This document shows, piece after piece, positions 1 through 8,291 of a stretch of 33,548 nt of DNA (the stretch's first letter is position 1; the number at the start of each line of letters is the position of its first letter). Position numbers and translations under genes: made by a program. Under the pieces are notes generated by a model that did no database searches, was not told the origin of the DNA, and saw only the letters and a list, made by a program, of their open reading frames with translations. This DNA comes from an uncultured Oscillospiraceae bacterium (GTDB lineage Bacteria > Bacillota > Clostridia > Oscillospirales > Acutalibacteraceae). The DNA lies in contig UQFL01000017.1 of NCBI GenBank assembly GCA_900540305.1, positions 1-33,548 on the forward strand. The letters are read 5' to 3'.

Positions 1-26
1 GGCTCGGAGATGTGTATAAGAGACAG
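1..26 (+). other. Nextera sequencing adapter (not genomic)
   Basis: Positions 8-26 read AGATGTGTATAAGAGACAG, the Tn5 mosaic end used in Illumina Nextera libraries, preceded by GGCTCGG, the end of the read-2 adapter arm. This is library sequence left on the contig. Genomic sequence starts at about position 27. Confidence 0.97.
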
Positions 27-34
27 GGTGCAGT

Positions 35-547
35 ATGGAAAATTCAAACATTCTTAAATTTAAACTTCCAAGATACGATGAATTACCGGATATTGATTTA
101 TATATTGAACAGGTTATAGATTATATTGATTCAATTTTTGCTCCGCTTGAAATTCAGTCTGATAAAAAAACATTAACTCCGTATATGGTAAATAATTATG
201 TCAAGCAGGGAATAGTTCCGCAAACGGTTAAAAAGAAATATTCAAAGCATCACATCGCTTATCTCATAATTGTTTATATAGGAAAACAGGTTTTCACTAT
301 TGAAGAGATAAACGAAATGATTGCGATACAGACAAAAACTTTTGATATTAAAACGGCATATGATTATATGTGCAATGAAACAGAAACTGTTCTTCATTCT
401 GTCTTTTCGCAAAAACCTATACCGCAGGATAGTACTAAAACAAATGCACAGCTGCGTTATCTTGTGCGTAGCCCCATAATAGCTTTTGCAAATAAGCTAT
501 ATACACAAAAGCTTTTATCTTATTATTTTGATGAAAGTGAAATTTGA
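35..547 (+). CDS. DUF1836 domain protein
   Basis: A 170-aa soluble protein. It shows the DUF1836 pattern: an N-terminal LPRYDELPDIDLYIEQV stretch, then LTPYMVNNYVKQG and a basic KKKYSKHHIAYLI segment (about residues 47-78), followed by a helical C-terminal half with TIEEINEMI. Family members in Clostridia and Bacilli are uncharacterised. The TPYMVNNYVKQG...KKKY part resembles a MerR-like DNA-binding helix pair, so a regulatory role is possible but inferred. There is no signal peptide or membrane segment. The start lies 8 bases inside the genomic sequence, so the promoter is missing and only a weak GGTG precedes the ATG. The length fits the family, so the gene is probably complete. It converges on the sugar-binding lipoprotein gene across a shared terminator. 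Confidence 0.85.
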   Translation: MENSNILKFKLPRYDELPDIDLYIEQVIDYIDSIFAPLEIQSDKKTLTPYMVNNYVKQGIVPQTVKKKYSKHHIAYLIIVYIGKQVFTIEEINEMIAIQTKTFDIKTAYDYMCNETETVLHSVFSQKPIPQDSTKTNAQLRYLVRSPIIAFANKLYTQKLLSYYFDESEI

Positions 548-574
548 TTTGTATTAAATAAATTAATAGAAATA

Positions 575-608
575 AAAAAGCCTGCGGTTATTTTACCGCA
601 GGTTTTTT
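575..608. terminator. Bidirectional terminator
   Basis: A perfect 8-bp stem (CCTGCGGT 581-588 with ACCGCAGG 595-602) and 6-base loop is flanked by an A run on the left and a T run on the right. It serves the DUF1836 gene on plus and the sugar-sensor operon on minus. Confidence 0.9.
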
Positions 609-624
609 ATTTTAATAGTGTTTG

Positions 625-1596
625 TTATTGAAATTTAAACAGCAGTTTTTGGTTTTCCTCGTCAAACATATTCTCTTTTGTTATTAACGATATGGGGGTA
701 TAAACTGTTGTTTCTTTTGTGTTGCCGTTTATTAAATCAACGGCGTTTTGTATTCCAAGATAGCCTATTGCAAAGGGGTTTTGAACTACAAGAGCGTCCA
801 TTTCTCCCGATTCAAGCATTTCAATGGAATTTACATTTGAGTCAAATCCAACTCCAACAACACTGTCTGAAAGTCCTTTTTGGCTTATGGCGTTACCTAT
901 GCCGAGCGACATAAATTCATTAAATCCTACTAAAACATTGATTTCGGGGTTCTCGTTGAGCAGTTTTAACGCACCAACGGTGGCGCTTTCTACGCTGCTG
1001 TCAATGTTTACAACACCCACAATTTCAGCGTTTTCAACACCGCTTATGTATTCTCTGAATCCTTCTTCACGCCTTTGGCCGTTTTCCGTGTCTTTGCTGT
1101 AATTTACAATTCCGATACATATTTTTTCATCGTTTGAAAAATTTTCAACGCAAGCTTGTCCCGCAGATTTACCTGCCGAATAATTGTCTGTGCCCACAAA
1201 CATATTTACGGCTGGGGAACTTACTGTGCTGTCTATTGCAATTATTTTTATGCCTTTTTGTGCGGCTCTTGAAATTGCGTCTGAACACCTGTTATAGTCT
1301 ATTGCGGAAATGATTATTGAGTCAACATTTCTGTTGATTGCACTTTCAATCATTTTGTTTTGCGTCATATAGTCCTCTTCGTTTTGAGGGCCCTCAAATG
1401 TAACGGAAACATTATATTCTGTTGCGGCGGCGTTTACTCCTGTTTCAACAGCTTTCCAAAACTCGGAGTCTTCGCTTTTAACAATTACCGCTATGTTCTT
1501 TTTTTTGGCAACATTGCTTTCACTGCACGCAGCAAGGCTAGCCAAAAGAACAATGCTCAGTAAAATACATACCGCCGCGCAAAGCTTATGCCTCAT
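625..1596 (-). CDS. Sugar-binding lipoprotein of the sensor operon
   Basis: A 323-aa periplasmic-binding-protein family 4 (ribose/galactose type) lipoprotein. It has an N-terminal signal peptide with lipobox LAAC (Cys24), then the two-lobe fold starting at NIAVIVKSEDSEFWKAV. It ends with QNPFAIGYLGIQNAV, typical of the second lobe. No transporter permease or ATPase is encoded with it; it is the last gene behind a YesN regulator and YesM kinase. Its start overlaps the kinase end by 11 bases, with AAGGAA seven bases before the ATG, which implies tight co-expression. By analogy with XylFII of the Clostridium beijerinckii XylFII-LytS-YesN system, it probably presents sugar to the kinase's extracellular domain rather than feeding a transporter. 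The ligand is unknown; galactose or a related sugar is suggested by the neighbouring mgl operon. Confidence 0.88.
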   Translation of the reverse strand: MRHKLCAAVCILLSIVLLASLAACSESNVAKKKNIAVIVKSEDSEFWKAVETGVNAAATEYNVSVTFEGPQNEEDYMTQNKMIESAINRNVDSIIISAIDYNRCSDAISRAAQKGIKIIAIDSTVSSPAVNMFVGTDNYSAGKSAGQACVENFSNDEKICIGIVNYSKDTENGQRREEGFREYISGVENAEIVGVVNIDSSVESATVGALKLLNENPEINVLVGFNEFMSLGIGNAISQKGLSDSVVGVGFDSNVNSIEMLESGEMDALVVQNPFAIGYLGIQNAVDLINGNTKETTVYTPISLITKENMFDEENQKLLFKFQ

Positions 1597-3322
1597 GTTC
1601 AGATTCCTTTCTTATTTTAGGTATTCTAACCGTTACGGTAGTACCCACATCGAGTTCTGATTCTATACTTAAACCGTATTTTTCACCGAAATAAATCTTC
1701 AGTCTGTCATCAACATTTTTAACGCCGATTCCGCCGGAGTCGCTTCTGTCCTTTGAAAGGATTTTTTTGCATTGCTCCGCTGTCATTCCAACGCCGTTAT
1801 CTGAAACAGTAATTAATATATCGCCGTCATCAGAGGATTTTACGGTGATATTTATTTTGCCCTCGTCCACCATTCTGTCTATTCCGTGATATATTGCGTT
1901 TTCAATTAACGGCTGAATTGTGATTTTATTGCAAAGGCAGTCCAAAAGGTCATCTTCAACATCAAAATGATAAGAAAACTGATTCCTGTATCTGAAACTT
2001 TGAATTATTAGGTAGCTTTGCGCATGCTGAATTTCATCTTTTATGGTGATTAATTCGTGCCCGCGGCTTATGCTTATTCTAAACAGTTTCGCAAGTGCGC
2101 CAACCATTTTAACTGCGTCATCATTATTTTTGTTTTCACACATCCATTGAATGGAATCAAGAGTGTTGTAAAGAAAATGAGGATTTATCTGTGCCTGAAG
2201 CGCTTTTAATTCCGTTTTCCTCAAAACAACTTCTTCGCGCCTTACCTGTTCCATCAATTCCTTAGTTCTGTATGCAAGGTCATCAAAAGAATCATAAAGA
2301 ACTTTAATTTCGTGAACTGTTTGAACATTTGGCTTGTATTCAAACGCTTCCGGTTCCTCCTCAAAGGTTTTCATAGCGGATACAAGCTCTCTTACAGGTT
2401 TGTTTACTATGTTTGAATAAAGCATACGGAACAAAATAACTATTACAACACAGCACAAAAGGGCAATAGCTATACCGAAAAACATCTGTGTTTTTCGGTC
2501 CGCAGTAAGTTCATCTGTATAATGAACACCTACTATGCGCCAGTTATTATCGTTCGTGGTTCCGATAGTATAAATTTTGTCATTTTCATTATATACGCCG
2601 TCTGAATAGGTGCGTATTTTTTCATTGTCTTCATCTTTTAATCCCGAATAAAGAAGCTGCTGCTGCGGGTGATAAACAATGTTTCCTCTTTCGTCTATAA
2701 TATAGCAATACCCGTGGGGACCTATTCCCACATTATCTATGTATTTTGCTATTTCTGAAAATTTAAAATCTATGGCAATATAAATAGTTCCGCCGAATTT
2801 TTCGCTTTCCTGTTTTTTTGCAAGGGTAACAACCCAGGGATATTCGCCTTCAAAAATAGTCTGAACATGAGGCGAGGTCAATATAAACTCGTTTGATTTT
2901 GAAAAAAGCTCTTTGTCAAACGATAAATCTTCATATTTATCTTTCTGAATGTCGGAATGTTCGTTTTGGCATAAAATGATATTTCCGTTTTCGTCATAAA
3001 TCATTATGGCGTAAATATCACTTTGAAGCTGAACGGTCAAGTTAACTGTTTCTGAAAACTCCTCTTTACTGTTACTGAGTGCAATCTGGTCGCTTATTTT
3101 TGTAAGCTTTTCCTTCATTGAGTCAAGGTAGTTGTTTACTGCAACGGCAGACTGTTCAACAACCTGTTCGGAACTTACAGCCGCCGACCTCAGCAGGGAA
3201 TGATTGTAATAAGCAGAAAAAAGAGTTAAAAATATTGCAACTGCAACAGTTACCGCTATGCCGATTATCCATACGGTTATTGTGGATAATCGCACTGCTC
3301 TTTTTGGAAGTAATTTTTTCAT
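1586..3322 (-). CDS. YesM/LytS-type sensor histidine kinase
   Basis: A 578-aa membrane kinase. Transmembrane segments lie at about 15-37 and 280-300 and enclose an extracellular Cache-like sensor domain of about 240 residues. A HAMP-like linker (about 300-355) follows. The His_kinase/LytS box reads ALQAQINPHFLYNTLDS with the phospho-acceptor at His382. The ATPase domain shows the N box PLIENAIYHG (471-480), DNGVGM (508-513) and GGIGVKNVDDRL (530-541). The family senses extracellular signals, often with a binding protein, and phosphorylates an AraC-type partner. Its ATG shares one base with the regulator's stop (TAATG), and its 3' end overlaps the lipoprotein gene by 11 bases. The three genes therefore form one unit. 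All catalytic motifs are intact. Confidence 0.94.
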   Translation of the reverse strand: MKKLLPKRAVRLSTITVWIIGIAVTVAVAIFLTLFSAYYNHSLLRSAAVSSEQVVEQSAVAVNNYLDSMKEKLTKISDQIALSNSKEEFSETVNLTVQLQSDIYAIMIYDENGNIILCQNEHSDIQKDKYEDLSFDKELFSKSNEFILTSPHVQTIFEGEYPWVVTLAKKQESEKFGGTIYIAIDFKFSEIAKYIDNVGIGPHGYCYIIDERGNIVYHPQQQLLYSGLKDEDNEKIRTYSDGVYNENDKIYTIGTTNDNNWRIVGVHYTDELTADRKTQMFFGIAIALLCCVVIVILFRMLYSNIVNKPVRELVSAMKTFEEEPEAFEYKPNVQTVHEIKVLYDSFDDLAYRTKELMEQVRREEVVLRKTELKALQAQINPHFLYNTLDSIQWMCENKNNDDAVKMVGALAKLFRISISRGHELITIKDEIQHAQSYLIIQSFRYRNQFSYHFDVEDDLLDCLCNKITIQPLIENAIYHGIDRMVDEGKINITVKSSDDGDILITVSDNGVGMTAEQCKKILSKDRSDSGGIGVKNVDDRLKIYFGEKYGLSIESELDVGTTVTVRIPKIRKESEHEA

Positions 3323-4911
3323 TATTCACTACCTCTGCTGCCGCTTCTTATCTTGTTGGGTGATTCTCCGTAAAACTTTTTAAAGCAGTAGCTGAAATAA
3401 TGCTGGTCGCTGTAACCGCATTTTTCGGCTATTTCAAGTATTTTCATAGTTGAACATAACAATAAATCGTATGCAACCTGCATTCGTTTTTCTGTTACAA
3501 GAGTTATAAAATTTTTCTTTTTAGTTTTCTTTATAAGAGCGCTTAAATAATTAGGGCTTACGCAAAGGCGTTCGCTGACTGTTGTCAAAGACAAATCCTC
3601 GTTTGCGTATTCCTCGTCTATGATTTGTAATACCCTGTCGCAAAGTATTTCACTGTCACGCCTCTGGCAGTTTGAAATTACATTTTTTGCATATACGCAA
3701 AGGTCTATGAGTTCACTTCTCATTACGCTTTCACTGCTGTAAGAGGTCATTCGTGTGAAAATAGAATTTTTTGATACGAGTTCTGATAAAGTCGCCTTGT
3801 CAGATACTGCGCTTACGGCACGGTATATAGTAGAAACTATCTGCATTACAAGCAAGTCTGCATTTTCAGGAGTGCTTTGGCGGTAAAGGCTGTTTAAAAA
3901 TTCTTCTAATTCTTCGCTTTTACCCACTTTTAGCAGTTGTTCCAGCTTGAAAACATTTTTTTCAACTCTGTCAAGCTCAAACTCTCCGTCACGCTCTTGG
4001 TCGTCAATAAAACGAACTTCGCCTGTGCCGTCTGAGGTGTAGCGCCTTGCCGTTACTGCCTGTAAATATGCTCCCGAGCAAAGGGAAAGGGAGTCAACCA
4101 ATCTGCTGACACCTATGGTGCATTCTTCGTTTAATACTCTTTTTGCGCCTTGAACGATTTCTCTGAGCGGTAATTCCAAAACCTGAGCCAAATCGTTGTT
4201 TTCCAAAATTACAAGGCATACTATTCTGCCATATGCGTAAAAGCTCTGTGTCCTAAAGTAAGGGGACAGAGTGTTGCTTACAAAATTGATGTGCTCTTTG
4301 CTTGTGCAGCCGTGCCCGTTTTCGTCTTTAAATTTCAGAATTATAACACAAAATTTCGGTCTTTCGTTTTCATTAAACAAGCCTAATTCCGTTGCTCTTT
4401 GATTTAGTTTCGCTTCACTCGGCATCTCCTCGGAACTGCCAAGCATAAGAGGAAGCAGAAATTCCGTCAGGGATAATTTTCTAAGCGTTTCATTTAAATC
4501 GCCTGAAATGGGTGCTAATATTTTGCTGAGCCTTTCGTCCATCCTGCTCCTGATATTTACCAATTCCTCGGTAAGTTCCTGAGAAGATATGGGCTTTAGC
4601 AGGTAGCTGATGATGTTATATTGTATTGCCGCCTGAGCATATTCAAAACTGTCATAACCGCTCAAAATAACTATCTGAGTAATAGGGCGGATTTCTCTGA
4701 CACGCTTTGCAAGTTCAAGTCCCGTTATAAGCGGCATTTTTATATCTGTGATAATAAGGTCGGGCTCAAGCTTTTCAACAAGGTCAATAGCCTCAACACC
4801 GTTTTCGGCTTCGCCTATTACTTCAAAGCCGGCAGACGCCCAATCCACCTTTTCAATTAACGCTTTGCGCTGGTTATATTCGTCGTCAGCAACTAAAACG
4901 GTGTAACGCAT
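3322..4911 (-). CDS. YesN-type response regulator with AraC HTH
   Basis: A 529-aa regulator. The receiver domain (about 1-120) shows VADDE (acidic pocket), the phospho-acceptor Asp56 in IITDIKMP, Ser/Thr in VILSGYDSF and the Lys in YLLKPIS. A long middle region has no recognised motif. The C-terminal AraC double helix-turn-helix includes VSERLCVSPNYLSALIKK and the signature IAEKCGYSDQHYFSYCFKKFYGESP. The start was set at 4911 because GGGGGA lies six bases upstream; a longer reading from 4941 would add ten residues unlike the family and has no ribosome site. It is the first gene of the sensor operon. Proteins of this type usually activate a nearby sugar ABC transporter operon, here most likely mglBAC directly upstream, and often their own gene. 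Confidence 0.94.
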   Translation of the reverse strand: MRYTVLVADDEYNQRKALIEKVDWASAGFEVIGEAENGVEAIDLVEKLEPDLIITDIKMPLITGLELAKRVREIRPITQIVILSGYDSFEYAQAAIQYNIISYLLKPISSQELTEELVNIRSRMDERLSKILAPISGDLNETLRKLSLTEFLLPLMLGSSEEMPSEAKLNQRATELGLFNENERPKFCVIILKFKDENGHGCTSKEHINFVSNTLSPYFRTQSFYAYGRIVCLVILENNDLAQVLELPLREIVQGAKRVLNEECTIGVSRLVDSLSLCSGAYLQAVTARRYTSDGTGEVRFIDDQERDGEFELDRVEKNVFKLEQLLKVGKSEELEEFLNSLYRQSTPENADLLVMQIVSTIYRAVSAVSDKATLSELVSKNSIFTRMTSYSSESVMRSELIDLCVYAKNVISNCQRRDSEILCDRVLQIIDEEYANEDLSLTTVSERLCVSPNYLSALIKKTKKKNFITLVTEKRMQVAYDLLLCSTMKILEIAEKCGYSDQHYFSYCFKKFYGESPNKIRSGSRGSE

Positions 4912-4932
4912 TTTGAATCCCCCAATGTAAAT

Positions 4933-4960
4933 TTTATACATAAAAATGAGTGTTTGATAA
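4933..4960 (-). promoter_or_regulatory. Possible promoter of the sensor operon
   Basis: On the minus strand TATAAA (4933-4938) lies 16 bases after TTATCA (4955-4960). The match is moderate and the leader to the ATG would be short, so this is tentative. Confidence 0.3.
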
Positions 4961-5010
4961 AATTATTTTAGCATTTTCGCACATCAAAAGCAACAAGAAA
5001 ACACAAGTCC

Positions 5011-5040
5011 GCTAATATTAAAATATTCGATTTGCTAATT
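5011..5040 (-). promoter_or_regulatory. Candidate regulator-binding region upstream of the sensor operon
   Basis: The minus strand contains AGCAAATCG (5028-5036) and, ten bases further on, TATTAGC (5011-5017). The same two words, AGCAAATTG and TATTAGC without the ten-base gap, occur upstream of mglB (9514-9529). It may be a shared site for the YesN-type regulator. This is inference from two examples only. Confidence 0.3.
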
Positions 5041-5086
5041 AAAATATGCGCCTCAAAAGCTTATGGCTTTTAGGGGCGCATATTTT
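5041..5086 (-). terminator. Terminator of the mgl operon
   Basis: A long hairpin: AAAATATGCGCC (5041-5052) pairs with GGCGCATATTTT (5075-5086), and inside it AAAAGC (5055-5060) pairs with GCTTTT (5066-5071). It separates the mgl operon from the sensor operon, so the latter needs its own promoter. Confidence 0.85.
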
Positions 5087-5121
5087 ATTAATATTTAAAC
5101 AGAGAGTTTTGTGTTGTGTAT

Positions 5122-5514
5122 TTACGGCGATTTTTGTTCCCAGCCGGCATATAAGGTCATGCTTTGAGACACCGTGTCAGAGTCAATATCCCATTCTTGA
5201 GTGCAGGCTCTGTCTGTGTACCAGCCTGTAAAAGTATATCCCTCTTTTACAGGAGTTTCAGGTTCGGGTACCACTTCTGAGTGCATAACCTTGCAGCTTT
5301 CTACGTATGAGCCGCCGTCTGTATCAAACTTGATTGTAAATCCGTTGTGCTGAACAAGAAAGAACATTGTGAAAAGAAGGGCGACACAGCCTATTATTAC
5401 TAAAATATTAGCCGTCTTTACAGACATTTTAATATTTCTGTATAAACCGCCCGGCTTTCTTGTAGTTTCAAGCGTGGGCATCGCATTAAGCTTGTCATTC
5501 TCTTTATTTTCCAT
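5122..5514 (-). CDS. Small membrane protein with InlB B-repeat
   Basis: A 130-aa protein. A 33-residue cytoplasmic-type N-terminus (EN/K rich, no lipobox) precedes one transmembrane helix at about 34-54. The rest is a single InlB B-repeat (Listeria-Bacteroides repeat, Flg_new family): IKFDTDGGSYVES, then PVKEGYTFTGWYTD and a closing MTLYAGW. The repeat is a small beta-grasp-like unit normally found in tandem on secreted or wall-anchored proteins, so the domain should face outside. AAGGAGGA lies before the ATG. The gene starts 29 bases after the permease gene and is the last of the mgl operon. No function is known. A role as a membrane-tethered partner of the importer or the nearby sensor is conjecture based on position. 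Confidence 0.82.
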   Translation of the reverse strand: MENKENDKLNAMPTLETTRKPGGLYRNIKMSVKTANILVIIGCVALLFTMFFLVQHNGFTIKFDTDGGSYVESCKVMHSEVVPEPETPVKEGYTFTGWYTDRACTQEWDIDSDTVSQSMTLYAGWEQKSP

Positions 5515-5543
5515 TTTTGTTCCTCCTTAGAGCAATGTCAAAT

Positions 5544-6629
5544 TTACTTGCGAGCAAGATATTTACGCATATCGATTGCGCAGGCAACAAGGATAATCAT
5601 ACCCTTGATGATGTAGAGCATATTCTGGTCTACTGAAAGGAAGTTAAGACCAACAAATATAATCTGAAGAAGAAGTACGCCGATTACGATACCGCTGATT
5701 TTACCAGTACCGCCGACAAATGATACGCCGCCGATTACGCAGGCTGCGATTGCATCGCATTCGTAGTTAAGACCTGTGTTTGCTGAGCAGGAAGCAATTC
5801 TTGCGCCTTCAAAGAAACCTGTTATACCGTACATAACACCTGCAAGAACGAAAACTGCAACTATTGTCCAGAAAACATTTACACCGGATACATGAGCGGA
5901 TTCTTCGTTTGAACCAACTGCAAACATATTCTTACCGAACTTTGTCTTGTTCCAGATTACCCACATAACACCGGTTAAAATAGCTGAATAAAGAACATAC
6001 TTGGGGATTGCTACGCCGCCGATTGTGAACAATGTTCCGCGAACAAATTCAGTGTATGAAGGATCAAGACCTGAAAGTGTCTGACCGTTGTTTGTGCCTA
6101 TCATAAGGTACATAAGCACAGCACCGAAAACGATAAGCTGTGTGGAAAGTGTTACGATAAACGGATGAAGCTTAAACTTAGCAACGAAAAATCCGTTTAC
6201 AAGACCAACAACAGCGCCGATAGCTATTACGATAAGAAGTACGAGCCAAAGAGGAAATACATCCAGGTTGGGGAACATCTTATTCGGATATGTAGTCATC
6301 TGAAGAAGAGACGCTGCAACGCACGCTGTAAGACCAACGCAGCGGCCGGCTGAAATATCAGTACCCGTAAGAACGATTGCGCCGCCGATACCGAGAGCGA
6401 TAGGAAGCTTTGCAGCCGTCAGAGATATGATATTTACTATTGATGACATAGAAAGGAATTGCGGAACCTTGAAAGCAATGAAAATAATTGCAATCAAGAT
6501 TATGATATACATTGCATTATTTAAAAGCAAGTCGGACAAGACTCTGCGTTTATCTGCACCGGACATAGCCTTAAACGCATTAATCTTGCCTGATAATGAA
6601 TTTTTCTTTAAAGTTTTTGTTTCAGACAT
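5544..6629 (-). CDS. mglC: Galactose/methyl-galactoside ABC permease MglC
   Basis: A 361-aa inner-membrane permease of the BPD_transp_2 family with about ten hydrophobic segments after a hydrophilic N-terminus of about 37 residues. The segment GTDISAGRCVGLTACVA closely matches the MglC signature (GTDLSAGRQVGLAAVVA in E. coli). WNKTKFGKNMFAVGSN, HVSGVNV and DAIAACVIGGVSFVGG follow, as in MglC. It forms the transport channel as a dimer with the MglA ATPase. GGAGGG lies before the ATG at 6629, and the gene starts 18 bases after mglA. It is slightly longer than E. coli MglC (336 aa) because of the N-terminal extension. Confidence 0.95.
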   Translation of the reverse strand: MSETKTLKKNSLSGKINAFKAMSGADKRRVLSDLLLNNAMYIIILIAIIFIAFKVPQFLSMSSIVNIISLTAAKLPIALGIGGAIVLTGTDISAGRCVGLTACVAASLLQMTTYPNKMFPNLDVFPLWLVLLIVIAIGAVVGLVNGFFVAKFKLHPFIVTLSTQLIVFGAVLMYLMIGTNNGQTLSGLDPSYTEFVRGTLFTIGGVAIPKYVLYSAILTGVMWVIWNKTKFGKNMFAVGSNEESAHVSGVNVFWTIVAVFVLAGVMYGITGFFEGARIASCSANTGLNYECDAIAACVIGGVSFVGGTGKISGIVIGVLLLQIIFVGLNFLSVDQNMLYIIKGMIILVACAIDMRKYLARK

Positions 6630-6647
6630 TATTTTCCCTCCGATACA

Positions 6648-8192
6648 TTAAACATATTTTGCGGCAAGTGTCATAATTTCCTCTTGAGTGGTCTCTTTTG
6701 CATTTACCTCTCCTGCAAGCCGTCCGCCCGACATTACAAGTATTCTGTCGCAAACGCCGAGAAGCTCCGGCATTTCAGAGGATACCATTATAACTATCTT
6801 GCCCTTGTTTGCAAGGTCAAGTATCAGCTGATAGATTTCATATTTAGCGCCGACATCAATACCTCTTGTCGGCTCGTCAAGCAATAACACCGTTGGGTCG
6901 GTCAAAAGCCAGCGCCCCAAAATAACCTTCTGCTGATTACCGCCTGACAAAGATCTGATTTTCGTTTCCTGTGACGGAGTTTTAATTGACATTGCGTCAA
7001 TACTCCAATCGGTGCTCTTTTTCATTTTCCTATCGCTCAGGAAAGGACCTATTGAGTATTTTTTAAGACTCGCAATGGTTGTATTTTCTCTAATATTCAA
7101 TATTCCGAAAATACCGGTTGCCCGTCGTTCCTCGGTAAGCATTGCAAAGCCGTTTTTAATCGATTCTCTTGGATTTCTGTTTTTAATTTGTTTTCCGTCA
7201 AGAGTGATTTTACCGCTTCGCCTTGTTGCGATACCGAAAATATTTTCAAGCAGCTCTGTTCTTCCTGAGCCGTCAAGTCCTGCAACGCCGATTACTTCAC
7301 CGCGGCGTGCGTTAAACGAAACATCTTTTAATTTGGAGTATTCGGCTGTTAAATCGTTAACCTCAAGCAATATGTCTCCGATTTTATTTGTTTTCGGGGG
7401 ATAGCGTTCAGTTAATTCTCTGCCAACCATCAATTTGATGATTTCGTCCGTTGTTAAATCTTTTGCGTTTTTCGTTGCAATCCATTTGCCGTCACGCATT
7501 ATAGTTACTTCGTCTGAAATACGAAGTATCTCATTCATTTTATGCGAAATATAAATTATTCCGCAGCCTCTGCTGCGAAGCATATTTATGATTTTAAAGA
7601 GATGCTCAACCTCTTCCTCTGTAAGGGATGAGGTGGGCTCGTCAAAAACGATTACCTTTGAATTGTACGATACCGCTTTGGCAATTTCTACCATTTGTCG
7701 CTGAGATACAGGCATTTTACTCATTACGGTTTTCGGGTCTACATTTATTTCAAGTTCATCGAAAACCTTTTTAGTTGCGTCGTACATCTTCTTTTCGCTT
7801 GTTAACGGAATGAACTTTGAAACGGTAGGAAATCTTCCCAGCCACATATTATCCATTACATTGCGCTTTAATGCCTGGTTCAACTCTTGGTGAACCATTG
7901 CAACTCCATGCTCAAGAGCCTCTTTGGAGTTTTTGAAGTTGATTTCTTCGCCTTCAAGATAGATGTTTCCGCCGTCTTTATTATATACTCCGAACAAACA
8001 TTTCATTAAGGTCGACTTTCCTGCACCGTTCTCGCCCATAAGAGCGTGTACTGTGCCTGCCTTAACAGTAAGCGAAACTCCGTCAAGCGCTTTTACGCCG
8101 GGAAATGATTTGTCTATATTTTCCATTCTCAGCAAAACAGGTGCTTCGTTTTTGGTTGCGGTGTTTTCATAAGTATTTTTTGTTTCACTCAT
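6648..8192 (-). CDS. mglA: Galactose/methyl-galactoside ABC ATPase MglA
   Basis: A 514-aa double ATPase typical of sugar importers (MglA/RbsA class). First domain: Walker A GENGAGKST (53-61), the degenerate signature VSQRQMVEIAKA and Walker B VIVFDEPTSSL. Second domain: the altered Walker A GLDGSGRTE normal for this class, signature LSGGNQQKVILGRW and LLLDEPTRGIDVGAK. It drives uptake through MglC. AGGAGA lies about eight bases before the ATG. A hairpin in the 99-base gap to mglB may lower its expression relative to the binding protein. The motif pattern and neighbours favour galactose/glucose over ribose. Confidence 0.95.
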   Translation of the reverse strand: MSETKNTYENTATKNEAPVLLRMENIDKSFPGVKALDGVSLTVKAGTVHALMGENGAGKSTLMKCLFGVYNKDGGNIYLEGEEINFKNSKEALEHGVAMVHQELNQALKRNVMDNMWLGRFPTVSKFIPLTSEKKMYDATKKVFDELEINVDPKTVMSKMPVSQRQMVEIAKAVSYNSKVIVFDEPTSSLTEEEVEHLFKIINMLRSRGCGIIYISHKMNEILRISDEVTIMRDGKWIATKNAKDLTTDEIIKLMVGRELTERYPPKTNKIGDILLEVNDLTAEYSKLKDVSFNARRGEVIGVAGLDGSGRTELLENIFGIATRRSGKITLDGKQIKNRNPRESIKNGFAMLTEERRATGIFGILNIRENTTIASLKKYSIGPFLSDRKMKKSTDWSIDAMSIKTPSQETKIRSLSGGNQQKVILGRWLLTDPTVLLLDEPTRGIDVGAKYEIYQLILDLANKGKIVIMVSSEMPELLGVCDRILVMSGGRLAGEVNAKETTQEEIMTLAAKYV

Positions 8193-8226
8193 TTAACCTG
8201 TCTCCTGTCTTACATTTTAACTGAGT

Positions 8227-8254
8227 AGCAGCCACACCCTGCGGCGTGGCTGCT
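8227..8254 (-). other. Intergenic hairpin between mglB and mglA
   Basis: AGCAGCCAC (8227-8235) pairs with GTGGCTGCT (8246-8254), with CC/GG pairs inside and one mismatch. No T run follows on the minus strand, so it is more likely an mRNA-protecting or partial-attenuation element than a full terminator. Confidence 0.75.
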
Positions 8255-8291
8255 TTAACAACTTATAGGTTTAATAATTTACTGTTTTAAA

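Noticed and set aside
1..26. Tn5/IS50-like transposon end
   Set aside because: It is the hyperactive mosaic end joined to Illumina adapter arms, and the right end also has an index and P7 sequence. It is library DNA, not a mobile element.
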